Notes under the pieces: model-generated
Database searches by the model: none
Seen by the model: the letters and a program-made list of their open reading frames with translations, nothing else
Told to the model about the DNA's origin: nothing
Assembly (NCBI RefSeq): GCF_004851605.1
Contig: NZ_CP031093.1
Coordinates: forward strand, 1,364,001 to 1,428,000
Direction of reading: 5' to 3'
From: Hydrocarboniclastica marina
Lineage (GTDB): Bacteria > Pseudomonadota > Gammaproteobacteria > Pseudomonadales > Oleiphilaceae
DNA: 64,000 bases
Program-made: the position numbers and the translations under genes
Shown here: piece after piece, positions 17,513 to 26,512 of the stretch
Numbering within the stretch: position 1 is the stretch's first letter
Layout of the letters: every line of letters starts with the position of its first letter

Positions 17513-19661
17513 GGAACGATTCGTTGCGCTCGCTCATGTCCACTAACATCCTCGGTGGCGTGAAACGCTCACCAAAGCTTGCAGCCAACTGTTCTGCACG
17601 GGCAGCAAACTGGCGAATGTTGTACTGATTGATGAACTGCAGTGCACCTCCTGTCCAGGGGGCGAATCCGATACCGAAGATACTGCCGATGTTGGCATCG
17701 CGCACCTCCCGGATCACGTTCTCTTCCATACAGCGCACCGTCTCGATCGCCTGTATGAACAGAAACCGGTCCTTGAGCTCGTCCAGACTAGCGCTGGTTG
17801 CGCGCTCCGGATCGACAAAGTGCGATTCCAGGCCCTGCCAGAGCTGCTTCTTCCCCTTCGGGGGGTAATCATAGAACCCGGCGCCAGCGGCTTTACCTTT
17901 GCGCCCGTGCTCCGTAAGCATCGCATCGACAACCGCTTCTGCAGGATGGGACTTCCAGGTGTCGCCCGCGGATTCGACATCCCGACGGCTCTGATCACGG
18001 ATGTGGCTGATCAAAGTCAGGCTGACCTCGTCACAGAGCGCCAGAGGACCGACCGGCATGCCAGCCAGAAGGGCTGCATTCTCAATAGACGCAGGGTGGA
18101 CGCCTTCGCCCAGCATGGCCATGCCTTCATTTACGTAGGTGCCAAATACCCGTGACGTAAAGAAGCCGCGGCTGTCATTGACGACGATCGGCACTTTGTT
18201 GATTTGCTGTACGAAGTCAAAGGCCTGGGCCAGAGTTTCCTCTGAGGTGTGCTCACCCACAATAATTTCCACCAGCTGCATTTTGTCTACCGGTGAGAAA
18301 AAGTGCAGGCCGATGAAGCGCGCGGGCTGGGTTGAAGCTTCGGCTAGTTGTGTAATAGGTATAGTTGACGTATTTGACGCAAACAGCCCCCCATCGGCCA
18401 GCAAGGGTTCGGCCTCCCGGGTTACCCTGGCTTTGAGCCCGCTGTCCTCGAAAACTGCTTCGATGATCAGGTCGCAACCCTGGAGATCCGCAGCGTTTGC
18501 CGTTGGGGTGATGAGATCCAGAACAGCCTGTTTATCATCCCCGGACATACGCCCGCGGCTGACTTTCTTTGAAAGCAAAGTGTCACTGTAAGCTTTGCCT
18601 TTCTCGGCGTTCTCCGCTGAAACATCTTTCAGTACCACTGCGATGCCCCGGGCCGCACAGGAGTATGCGATGCCGGCACCCATCATGCCCGCGCCGAGAA
18701 TACCGACCTTGCGGAAAGTCATCTTTGGAATACTCTGCGGTCGGCTGCCGCCGGCTTTGATCTCGTTGAGTCCGAACCAGAACGTCCCGATCATGTTTTT
18801 GGCAACGGCGCCTGTAACCAGCTGCGTAAAGTAACGGCTCTCAATGCGATCGGCAGTTGTGACATCAACCGCGGCGCCTTCGACAACGCTTGCAAGAATC
18901 GCCTCGGGTGCCGGGTAGCACCCCTGGGTTTTCTGTCGCAACATGGCCGGAGCGATAGCCAGAGTCTGGGCTACCTTGGGATTGGTAGGACCGCCTCCGG
19001 GGATCTTGAACCCACGCTGGTCCCAGGGTTGCTGACTTTTAGGGTTTTGTGCAATCCAGGCACGCGCCTGCGCGAGCATGTCGTCTGTGTCTGTGGCCAG
19101 CGCGTCGACCAGACCGGACTTATGCGCGGCTTTGGGCGGAACCTGCTTTCCTTCAAGCAGGAAAGGCAGGGCTTTTTCCAACCCCAGCAAGCGCGGCAAT
19201 CTCACCGTTCCGCCGCCGCCCGGCAGGAGACCCAGCGTGACTTCCGGCAGGCCCAGACGGATGTTGTCGTCGTCCAGCACGATACGATGATGGCTCATCA
19301 GGCAGAGTTCATAACCGCCGCCCAATGCGCTGCCGTTGATGCCTGCTACCAAGGGCTTACCCAGCGTTTCAAGCTTGCGCATCTGGCTTTTTAGCGCCTG
19401 GACAGAGGTGAAGAATGCCTCAGCATCCTTGGGCTCAACCTGCATGATCTCGGTCAGGTCGCCGCCTGCAAAGAAGGTTTTTTTAGCGGAAGTGATAATA
19501 ATGCCTTTGATGCGCTCGGCATCTGACACCGCCTGTTCGACGGCTCCGGTGAAGGCATCCCGAAACTCAGCATTCATCGTGTTGGCTGAGCGACCGGGCA
19601 TGTCGATAGTCAGGGTCAGTATCTGTTCAGCGTCAATCTTGTAGTCAATGCCTGCAGTCAT
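17508..19661 (-). CDS. Fatty acid oxidation complex alpha subunit (FadJ/FadB-like)
   Basis: Multifunctional beta-oxidation enzyme. The N-terminal enoyl-CoA hydratase/isomerase domain (about 1-190) has the oxyanion segments AGINGSALGGGYEL and LPEVTLGLLPGGGGTVRLPR. The 3-hydroxyacyl-CoA dehydrogenase NAD site is GILGAGMMGAGIAYSCAARG (about 318-337), followed by FASNTSTIPI, GLHFFSPVDKMQLVEII and the C-terminal dehydrogenase domain (to 717). An AGGAGA ribosome site lies 7 bases upstream. The thiolase gene is 79 bases upstream on the same strand, so the two make hydratase-dehydrogenase and thiolase of one cycle. No PsrA-type operator is seen upstream of the pair. Confidence 0.92.
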   Translation of the reverse strand: MTAGIDYKIDAEQILTLTIDMPGRSANTMNAEFRDAFTGAVEQAVSDAERIKGIIITSAKKTFFAGGDLTEIMQVEPKDAEAFFTSVQALKSQMRKLETLGKPLVAGINGSALGGGYELCLMSHHRIVLDDDNIRLGLPEVTLGLLPGGGGTVRLPRLLGLEKALPFLLEGKQVPPKAAHKSGLVDALATDTDDMLAQARAWIAQNPKSQQPWDQRGFKIPGGGPTNPKVAQTLAIAPAMLRQKTQGCYPAPEAILASVVEGAAVDVTTADRIESRYFTQLVTGAVAKNMIGTFWFGLNEIKAGGSRPQSIPKMTFRKVGILGAGMMGAGIAYSCAARGIAVVLKDVSAENAEKGKAYSDTLLSKKVSRGRMSGDDKQAVLDLITPTANAADLQGCDLIIEAVFEDSGLKARVTREAEPLLADGGLFASNTSTIPITQLAEASTQPARFIGLHFFSPVDKMQLVEIIVGEHTSEETLAQAFDFVQQINKVPIVVNDSRGFFTSRVFGTYVNEGMAMLGEGVHPASIENAALLAGMPVGPLALCDEVSLTLISHIRDQSRRDVESAGDTWKSHPAEAVVDAMLTEHGRKGKAAGAGFYDYPPKGKKQLWQGLESHFVDPERATSASLDELKDRFLFIQAIETVRCMEENVIREVRDANIGSIFGIGFAPWTGGALQFINQYNIRQFAARAEQLAASFGERFTPPRMLVDMSERNESFR

Positions 19662-19740
19662 GGCGAATCTCCTGGTGTTCTTTGCTTACGGGCCCAGGGC
19701 AGGGCGCGCGATCATGGGTTTCTGAAAGGGACCAAGGACA

Positions 19741-20949
19741 CTAGAGCCGCTCGATGATGGTGGCGATGCCCATGCCGCCGCCGACGCAGAGCGTCGCCAG
19801 ACCGTAGCGCAAGTTGCGGCGTTCCAGCTCATCCAGCAAGGTGCCCAGGATCATGGCCCCCGTCGCGCCCAGTGGATGGCCCATTGCTATGGCACCACCG
19901 TTGACATTGATCTTGTCCCAGGGGATATCCATTTCGCGCTGGAACCGCATGACTACAGCCGCAAAGGCTTCGTTCACTTCGTACAGGTCAATCTGATCTG
20001 CTGTCATCCCGGCTTTTTCCAGCGCTTTGCGGCTGGCCGGGCCAGGGCCGGTCAGCATGATGGTGGGATCGGTGCCTGTGACGGCTGCTGAGACGATGCG
20101 GGCGCGGGGCGTCAGGCCCAGAGCCCGGCCTTTTTTCTCGCTACCGATAAGGATCGCCGTAGCGCCGTCGACGATGCCGGACGAATTGCCGGCGTGATGC
20201 ACGTGATTGATCCTTTCAACCTGGTGATATTTGGTCCGGGCAACACCGTCAAAGCCCATTTCACCCATCATCTGAAATGAAGGTTTCAGCGAACTTAAGC
20301 TTTCTATGCTGGTGCCTGGCCGAACGTGCTCGTCGCGCGCGAGAATAACGAGACCGTTGGCGTCGGCTACGGGAATGATCGAGCGGTCAAAGTAACCGCT
20401 CTTCCATGCCTCCGCCGCTTTTCGTTGGGATTCCGCTGCAAAGCGATCAACGTCTTCCCGGCTGAAGCCTTCAATTGTAGCGATCAGGTCGGCGCCTATG
20501 CCCTGGGGCATAAAGCCAGTATGCAGGTTAGTAGCAGGATCCAGAGCCCAGGCGCCGCCATCAGAGCCCATAGGAATCCGTGACATGGATTCGACACCGC
20601 CGGCGACGACCATTTCCTCCCAGCCAGAACGGATCTTCATGGCGGCGAGGTTCACCGCCTCAAGGCCCGACGCACAAAAACGGTTCAGGGTCACCCCGGC
20701 CACGCTTTCTGACCAATCCGCGGCGAGCGCTGCCGTTTTCGCGATGTCCGCTCCCTGGTCGCCTATCGCGGTCACGCAACCCATAACGACATCATCTACG
20801 GCACTCGTGTCCAGATCCTGGCGTTCGCGCAGCGCGGTCAGAACAGTGGTCAGCAGCGTCACTGGTTTGACTTCATAAAGGGCACCGTCGGCCTTGCCGC
20901 GGCCGCGAGGCGTACGCACGGCGTCAAATATCAGGGCTTCTTCTGTCAT
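19741..20949 (-). CDS. Acetyl-CoA C-acyltransferase (thiolase)
   Basis: Thiolase that cleaves 3-ketoacyl-CoA in beta-oxidation, or condenses two acetyl-CoA. Active-site Cys lies in [12 protein letters not shown], the His in [15 protein letters not shown], and the second Cys in [11 protein letters not shown] near the C-terminus. Length of about 402 fits. The ATG at 20949 has a GAGAG ribosome site; an upstream in-frame start at 20973 has none. It forms a pair with the fadJ-like gene downstream. Biosynthetic and degradative thiolases cannot be separated here, but the pairing favours degradation. Confidence 0.92.
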   Translation of the reverse strand: MTEEALIFDAVRTPRGRGKADGALYEVKPVTLLTTVLTALRERQDLDTSAVDDVVMGCVTAIGDQGADIAKTAALAADWSESVAGVTLNRFCASGLEAVNLAAMKIRSGWEEMVVAGGVESMSRIPMGSDGGAWALDPATNLHTGFMPQGIGADLIATIEGFSREDVDRFAAESQRKAAEAWKSGYFDRSIIPVADANGLVILARDEHVRPGTSIESLSSLKPSFQMMGEMGFDGVARTKYHQVERINHVHHAGNSSGIVDGATAILIGSEKKGRALGLTPRARIVSAAVTGTDPTIMLTGPGPASRKALEKAGMTADQIDLYEVNEAFAAVVMRFQREMDIPWDKINVNGGAIAMGHPLGATGAMILGTLLDELERRNLRYGLATLCVGGGMGIATIIERL

Positions 20950-21289
20950 GGTGTGCTCTCGATTTCGTTGCAAATTGGGTTGAATGGCGCAAGTTGTAGC
21001 GCCTGGTTTTCGGTATATGTTGTAAGGGGCCTGGCGATCCTGAGGCCGGGATGGCCTATTCCGGGGTTAACTACGGGGCTGGAAGGGTGCGCAAGTCGGC
21101 AGCATTCCGGCGAAGGCATTACCTTAGCCAGCATGGCAGGGGGGTGTAATGGCCAGAGTGGCCAAACCCATTGGCGAAAGCGCTCAATGAGCTTGGCGGC
21201 ACTCGGCAGCGGGATCGCACAGGCGACTGTAAGCCGGACAGCGCCAGTCAATGCGCGGGTGGCCAGGCGGAACTGCCCGCCGGCCACAA
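20950..21289. other. Intergenic region between the DUF349 gene and thiolase
   Basis: It must carry the thiolase/fadJ-like promoter on the minus strand and the 3' end of the DUF349 transcript. I searched for CAAAC-N2-4-GTTTG sites and found none. No gene is evident. Confidence 0.4.
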
Positions 21290-23926
21290 TCAGAACACGA
21301 GTGAAGTAAACGCATGTTCGATGCGCTCCTGCAAATGCGCAGGCGGCGTAGCTCCGGCATTTTTTTGCCACGAACCAATCAGGCGATCCACTTCTGTGCG
21401 GGTGTCGGGTATCCGGTCGCCCTGGCCCAGACCGGCTGCAAGGCGTTCCACCTGCAGGGTCATCCTCGCCTGCTGGTCTTCCTCAGGTGACTCCAGGCCG
21501 GCCAGTATCTCGGCGCGGACACAAATCTCGCGCAATGCTTCGGTATCTGGCTGGGCAGGCGCGTCCGAAGGGACTTGCCTGAGTTGCTGCAACCACATGC
21601 GCTTGATCTCGGCCGACTCCGCCTCCCTTGCGGCCTGCTGGAAACGGTCTTGAAGTTGTTCGAATCTGCGATCCAGAGCATCACGGTGTGTCGGTGGCAG
21701 TTCCAGTTTGCGATAGTCCTGCAAACGTTGACGAATAGCGCCGGCCCCGTTGGACAGTTCTGGACTTACAAGCGTTGTTTCAATGGCATCCAGAAGGGCT
21801 TGCGCGGCCTCTAGCTGCTCTGATGTCTGGGCTTGCTGCTCGGCGCGCTGGTCATCCCGTCGCGCAAACACCTTATCGCAGGCAGCGCGAAAAGATTGCC
21901 ACAGCAGCCGGTCACGCTTCTGATCAGTAAGACCTACAGCCTCCCATTCTTTTTGCAGACCCTTAGCCTGGCTTATAGCGTCATTCAGGGGTTCAAGTTC
22001 AGACAGTGCACGGGCGCGCTCTACAATATCTGCTTTTACGCGTTCGTTGCGATCCCGCTCCTCGTTAAGCCGCCCATCGATCTCCTTGAGCAGAACGTCG
22101 AAGCGGCGCTGGATGTCGCGGTTACGGCGGAAATCGATCGGTTTGGCCTCGCGCCACTCTTCCCGCGCTTTGCGATGAATCTTTTCGACGCCACGCCAGT
22201 CGCAAGCCGACCAGTCTACCTGGGAGACGAACATGCTCAGTTCGTCACACAGCTGTTCTCGCTTATGAAGGTTGGCGGCTTTCAACTCGTTACGAATCTC
22301 GAAGTACTGCTGACAGGGCTCGAACGCAAGATCAGCGGCTTTCTTGAAGCGTTGCCACAACACTTGGTCTGATGAGCCCCCGAGTTCGCGCCACTCCTTT
22401 TGCAGCTCCTGAATCTTTGACGCCTTCAGCTCAGGGTCAAGGTGCTGGTCTGTCAGGTGCTCCATCTGCTCACAAAGCGACTCCTGCTTGGGACGAGTGG
22501 CAAAGCCCTGCCAGTCCTGCAACTCCTGGACCTGGCGTGCGAGGAGAGTGAGCCTGCCCTGGAACTGACGGCGACCAGCGCCCGGGACGCGATCGACACG
22601 CTGCTGCACCTCCTTGAGCAAGCGCCGGGAGGGCTTGAGTTCTTTTTTCTGGGTTGCGTCCTCAAGTTTGTCCAGCAGCCCGTCGATCTCTTTCGTTTCT
22701 GTCGAGCCGGTTATAGCGGCTTCTGCCGGCACTGTGCGCTTGAGGGTGAGAACCCGGGCAGCGTTGAGCACCTGAGGTTCCGTGTAGCCGACAGGCCAGG
22801 CAACTTCAGCTACAAGATTTACAAGGCTGTTAGCGTCGCCGTTGGCCGTAGCCTCTTCAAGCTGTCCGCGCCGCGCTTCAAAATTCTGGACCGCCTGCAC
22901 ATATTGTCGTAATGCCTGCATCAGATGTTCGTATTTCCGCTGTTCGCTCCGGTCCACTGGGCTATCACGGGTGGCTTCCAGCCATCGGTTCTCCTGGGTT
23001 TTCTGCATGGCATCCAGCGAGGATATTCCCGGGATCTGGTCCGGCGCCAGATTCTGCAGGTCGTCCAGGGTACGATCTAACAGAGCCAGGGTCTCTTGGC
23101 GTTCGTGGCTGCGTGCCGTCGCCTGGGCCGCTTTCTCAGCCTCTGCCAACAGCTCATTTAAGCGGACCTGGCACTGGGCCTGAGCGGCATGGAAGCGCTC
23201 CTGCTGATGGGGTGTCGCCGTTTCGGAGAGGGCCTTCCAGCGCTCGGTCAAACTTTCAAACCGCTGGCTATAAAACTGTGTTGATTCTGTTCGCGCATGT
23301 AGCGCGCACTCGTCAATTAGTTTTTCGGTCTGTGCATTAATGGCTTCAGCCCGAGCGTCTTGTTCACGTAAGGCCTGCAACTTATGGCGGGCGATCTGAT
23401 AGACGCTTTTATCGCGCCCTTTCGAGGCTTTGGCGACGCGTTGCAGAGTCGACTCATCTTCAATTCTTTCGGCAGCCTCGCGACGTTCGTGAGCAGATTT
23501 GGACCTGAGCGCGAGTCGCTCAAGTTGTTCTGGGCCCTGGTCTTGTAGACTCGCGCCGCCGGTGTTCTCGTCAGTATCCCCGGCCAACTGGTCACAAATC
23601 CGCTTTAGGCGGGGATCAGCAAGTTTGCCTCGGGCCTGGCTCAAACGCCGAGCGCTACCTGGCTGTCGTGCTATCCAGTCGCTGATAATGTTCTGCACGC
23701 GAGGGGGCGACTCTACGTACCAGGGAACGATAAACTCAAGGGTACCCGTTTTCGTTAATGCCGCTATGACCTCGCGATCGCTTGTTTGAGGATCAGTAAC
23801 GATCTTGAACAGCTTGTCCCGATCCCGCGGGTCTTTAGGGTCAAGCTGCTCGATATCGCGGGGTTGTGGCTCGGGATTGCGCTTTGGCGACTTCTGCTTG
23901 AACAGCCTTTTGAAAAACGATGACAT
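21290..23926 (-). CDS. DUF349 domain-containing protein
   Basis: An 878-residue, highly charged, mostly helical cytoplasmic protein. It contains several DUF349 repeats, recognisable by motifs such as LQKEWRELGGSSDQVLWQRF and LQKEWEAVGLTDQKRDRLLW, where basic-aromatic W-x-F positions recur. The N-terminus FFKRLFKQKSPKRNPEPQPR is strongly basic. DUF349 proteins are conserved in gammaproteobacteria near recX-like or house-cleaning genes; no biochemical role is firmly known to me. It is divergent from recX. Coiled-coil character is expected throughout. Confidence 0.88.
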   Translation of the reverse strand: MSSFFKRLFKQKSPKRNPEPQPRDIEQLDPKDPRDRDKLFKIVTDPQTSDREVIAALTKTGTLEFIVPWYVESPPRVQNIISDWIARQPGSARRLSQARGKLADPRLKRICDQLAGDTDENTGGASLQDQGPEQLERLALRSKSAHERREAAERIEDESTLQRVAKASKGRDKSVYQIARHKLQALREQDARAEAINAQTEKLIDECALHARTESTQFYSQRFESLTERWKALSETATPHQQERFHAAQAQCQVRLNELLAEAEKAAQATARSHERQETLALLDRTLDDLQNLAPDQIPGISSLDAMQKTQENRWLEATRDSPVDRSEQRKYEHLMQALRQYVQAVQNFEARRGQLEEATANGDANSLVNLVAEVAWPVGYTEPQVLNAARVLTLKRTVPAEAAITGSTETKEIDGLLDKLEDATQKKELKPSRRLLKEVQQRVDRVPGAGRRQFQGRLTLLARQVQELQDWQGFATRPKQESLCEQMEHLTDQHLDPELKASKIQELQKEWRELGGSSDQVLWQRFKKAADLAFEPCQQYFEIRNELKAANLHKREQLCDELSMFVSQVDWSACDWRGVEKIHRKAREEWREAKPIDFRRNRDIQRRFDVLLKEIDGRLNEERDRNERVKADIVERARALSELEPLNDAISQAKGLQKEWEAVGLTDQKRDRLLWQSFRAACDKVFARRDDQRAEQQAQTSEQLEAAQALLDAIETTLVSPELSNGAGAIRQRLQDYRKLELPPTHRDALDRRFEQLQDRFQQAAREAESAEIKRMWLQQLRQVPSDAPAQPDTEALREICVRAEILAGLESPEEDQQARMTLQVERLAAGLGQGDRIPDTRTEVDRLIGSWQKNAGATPPAHLQERIEHAFTSLVF

Positions 23927-24152
23927 GATGTATTCCTTGGCATATTGGCGCCCACAAATCGAGCTGACTGGAACAATCGTCCAGTCTTGCCCAATCTACG
24001 GAGAAAGCGATGGGTGAGAGGAGAAGCTCCATCGAGTCGGTTAAGAAAAGGCGTTACCTATAGCATTTAACGTAGAGTTTTTCATTTCAAATCCGCGGGC
24101 TGGTTCAGGCTCCACCCGAGGTTACACCATTAATGTAGTTATAGAGGCACAC

Positions 24153-24626
24153 TTGCAACCTGATAGCGGAAATGGCACCCAACAGAATAAAGCGTTAGCG
24201 CAGGCTGTAAAACTGCTTGCCCGCAGGGAACACAGCCGCATGGAATTAGCGCTTAAGTTGCGCAAGCGTGGCTACACAGAACAGGAGGTGGGTGCCGCGC
24301 TGGACGAGTGTCAGGCCCAGCGTTGGCTTGATGAAAGCCGTTTTGCCGAGATCTACTCGCGTCAGCGCATGGAGGGGCTGTATGGCCCTGTTCGCATCAT
24401 GGCTGAGTTACAGCAGCGCGGCGTTGAAATCGAGCCAGAGACATTGTCCGCAACACCTGATCATGAGTGGCGCCGGCGGGCGACCCGGGCAAGGGAGCGG
24501 AAGTTTGGACTAGGCGACCGTCTGCCTTGGGCCGAGCGTGGCAAGCAGGGGCGTTTTCTGTCTCAGAGAGGGTACACAATGGGCCAGATTGAGTTTGCGC
24601 TGGACCAGGTGCGCCTACCCGACTGA
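24153..24626 (+). CDS. recX: Regulatory protein RecX
   Basis: RecX binds RecA filaments and inhibits recombinase and co-protease activity. The 157-residue protein shows the three-helix repeats: LLARREHSRMELALKLRKRG, RWLDESRFAEIYSRQRM and, C-terminally, KQGRFLSQRGYTMGQIEFAL. The start is TTG at 24153 with an AGAGG ribosome site. In many relatives recX lies directly behind recA, but no recA is present here: the upstream neighbour is the divergent DUF349 gene. No LexA-type CTGT-N8-ACAG site is seen in the 226-base upstream gap. Confidence 0.9.
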   Translation: MQPDSGNGTQQNKALAQAVKLLARREHSRMELALKLRKRGYTEQEVGAALDECQAQRWLDESRFAEIYSRQRMEGLYGPVRIMAELQQRGVEIEPETLSATPDHEWRRRATRARERKFGLGDRLPWAERGKQGRFLSQRGYTMGQIEFALDQVRLPD

Positions 24627-24634
24627 AACCGCGG

Positions 24635-26185
24635 TCACAGCGCCGCCGGCATCAGCGGCAGAACCGGCGAACTGTCCAGATCGGCAACGTCGGTCTCGCC
24701 GGCAGGCAGTTCGAGGGTCTGCTCGAGGCTTTCTTCCTCTTCCTCGGCGACCATCTGGGCGCTCGGATCCGCGGGCTCCATCCAGGCCAGGACGTCGAAG
24801 TAGCGGCGGATATTCTGTACGTAGACGACGGGCTCATACCCGCGCGCATATCCGTGCTTCGTTTTGGAGTACCATTCCTTGTGCGCAAGCAGAGGCAGGT
24901 ACTCTTTCACATCCAACCACCGGTCAGGATTCTTGCCATCAGTTTCGGCGAGAATGCGGGCGTCCTCAAGGTGACCAAAGCCCACGTTGTATGAGGCAAG
25001 CGCGAACCAGGTACGGTCCGGCTCCTTGATGTTTTCGGGAATCATGCCCAAGACCCGTTTAAAGTACCTGGCGCCGCCCATAATGCTCTGCCTGGGGTCG
25101 AGACGATCACTGACGCCAATATATTCGGCCGTGTTCTGTGTCAGCATCATCAGCCCCCGTACGCCAGTTGGAGAGACCGCGTTAGGGCGCCAGTGGCTTT
25201 CCTGGTAGCCGATCGCTGCAAGTAGTCGCCAGTCAACGTCATAGGTCTCGGCCGCTTCCAGGAACAGGGCCTGATAGGTTGGCAAGCGTCGCCGTAAATG
25301 ATGGACAAACGTTCTTGCACCAACATAATTGAGCCGATCAAGATGCCCGTAATGGCGTTCCAGGATCTGTGCGAGCGTTCCGTTCTGGCGAATGTCGCGG
25401 AAGAACGAACGGGCTTCGTTCAGCAGCGAGTCGTCGGCCCCGGCTGGAAAGGCCCAGGCAAAGTCAACTTTTGCGGCCAGAGGGAAGCCCTTCAGCACAT
25501 CGGGAAAAAAGACGTGGTTCATGGCCAGTTCGTTGGAATCCAGTACCGCGGCGTCAAACTCGCCTTCGTTGACAGCGGCCAGAAGGCCCAGGGAATCGAT
25601 GTCGGCCCTGGCGGTCCAGGATATCCCGGGGTGCAGCTTGGCAAGCCTGACAAGCCTCTGCTCATGGGAACTGTTGGCAAGAACGACCAGCTTGAGCCCT
25701 TCGAGGTCGGCGGGCTCAAGGGGGCGGTCGACCCCGCGACGGAAAATCACCAGCGGCCGTGCCTGCATGTAGGGAGGGGAAAAGCGGAAGCGCTGACGAC
25801 GGCTTTCGGTCACGGACAGGCCGGCCGCAGCAAAGTGCGTGTAGTCCTGGTCAAGAATGCTGAATATTTCGCCCAGGTTATCGGCAACCTGTAGTCGCAA
25901 CTCAACCCCGAGATGATCAGCGAACCGCTTTGCCAGCTCGTACTCAACCCCACCCGGGCCGTCCTGGTCCTGGTAGTAGATAGCGGGGGCGTCTCGCGTT
26001 ATGACATGCAGCACCTGCTCCTGCTGAATGCGCTCCAGCACAGTCGGGCGGGAACACCCACTCACTAACAGACATAGCAGGACTAACGTCAGGTATGGCC
26101 CTTTCAGGCCGCGCCAATGGCATGTCTTTACAGCCGGGAATGCTCCGGAACGAGAGCTTTGGTCATGCATCCAGTCAGTCTCCAC
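24635..26185 (-). CDS. mltF: Membrane-bound lytic murein transglycosylase F
   Basis: Periplasmic lytic transglycosylase that cleaves the MurNAc-GlcNAc bond. A signal segment with lipobox-like LLVSGC (about 39-44) indicates outer-membrane lipoprotein anchoring. A solute-binding (SBP_bac_3) regulatory domain follows (about 60-290). The C-terminal SLT domain has catalytic Glu in AIGYQESHWRPNAVSP and the GLMMLTQNTAEYIGV and YNVGFGHLEDAR motifs. The tail is acidic. Length (516) is normal. Two close ATGs are possible starts (26185 or 26170). It is convergent with recX over 8 bases and divergent from purL. Confidence 0.93.
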   Translation of the reverse strand: METDWMHDQSSRSGAFPAVKTCHWRGLKGPYLTLVLLCLLVSGCSRPTVLERIQQEQVLHVITRDAPAIYYQDQDGPGGVEYELAKRFADHLGVELRLQVADNLGEIFSILDQDYTHFAAAGLSVTESRRQRFRFSPPYMQARPLVIFRRGVDRPLEPADLEGLKLVVLANSSHEQRLVRLAKLHPGISWTARADIDSLGLLAAVNEGEFDAAVLDSNELAMNHVFFPDVLKGFPLAAKVDFAWAFPAGADDSLLNEARSFFRDIRQNGTLAQILERHYGHLDRLNYVGARTFVHHLRRRLPTYQALFLEAAETYDVDWRLLAAIGYQESHWRPNAVSPTGVRGLMMLTQNTAEYIGVSDRLDPRQSIMGGARYFKRVLGMIPENIKEPDRTWFALASYNVGFGHLEDARILAETDGKNPDRWLDVKEYLPLLAHKEWYSKTKHGYARGYEPVVYVQNIRRYFDVLAWMEPADPSAQMVAEEEEESLEQTLELPAGETDVADLDSSPVLPLMPAAL

Positions 26186-26512
26186 TGCAGGCCGCCGGAA
26201 TCGGACGACTCATAAACCAACTTCAGAGCCGCAGATGCCGGGCTACTCCATCGCCAGGACTTTGGGCACGATCCATTGCCACCGCTGGGAAAAATAGTCG
26301 GGGTGACTTAGTGCCTGAGGATGAATCATCGCCGAGATGCTATTTTTCAGTCAATCTATTGTTCTTCGGATTGTGAAAAACGTTGTCAATTAGCAGCTGG
26401 GGCATTGTCGCTTATTGGCTGTATCCCGACAGCGATATCCAGTATCATACCGGCCTCATTTCCGCTCCGGATTCCTCTTTTCTCCCCAATACAGCGTGAG
26501 GCAAGCTCAAAC
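26186..26512. other. Divergent mltF/purL intergenic region
   Basis: Should carry both promoters. I cannot identify a convincing -35/-10 pair or a good match to the PurR operator. The region is open in the purL frame, which would allow a spurious 64-residue extension, but that extension has no PurL character. Confidence 0.4.

Noticed and set aside
26380-26400. PurR operator upstream of purL
   Set aside because: AAAACGTTGTC resembles the core only loosely; too many mismatches to the 16-base consensus.
26321-26512. N-terminal extension of PurL
   Set aside because: The extra 64 residues have no PurL similarity; the conserved N-terminus begins at 26513.
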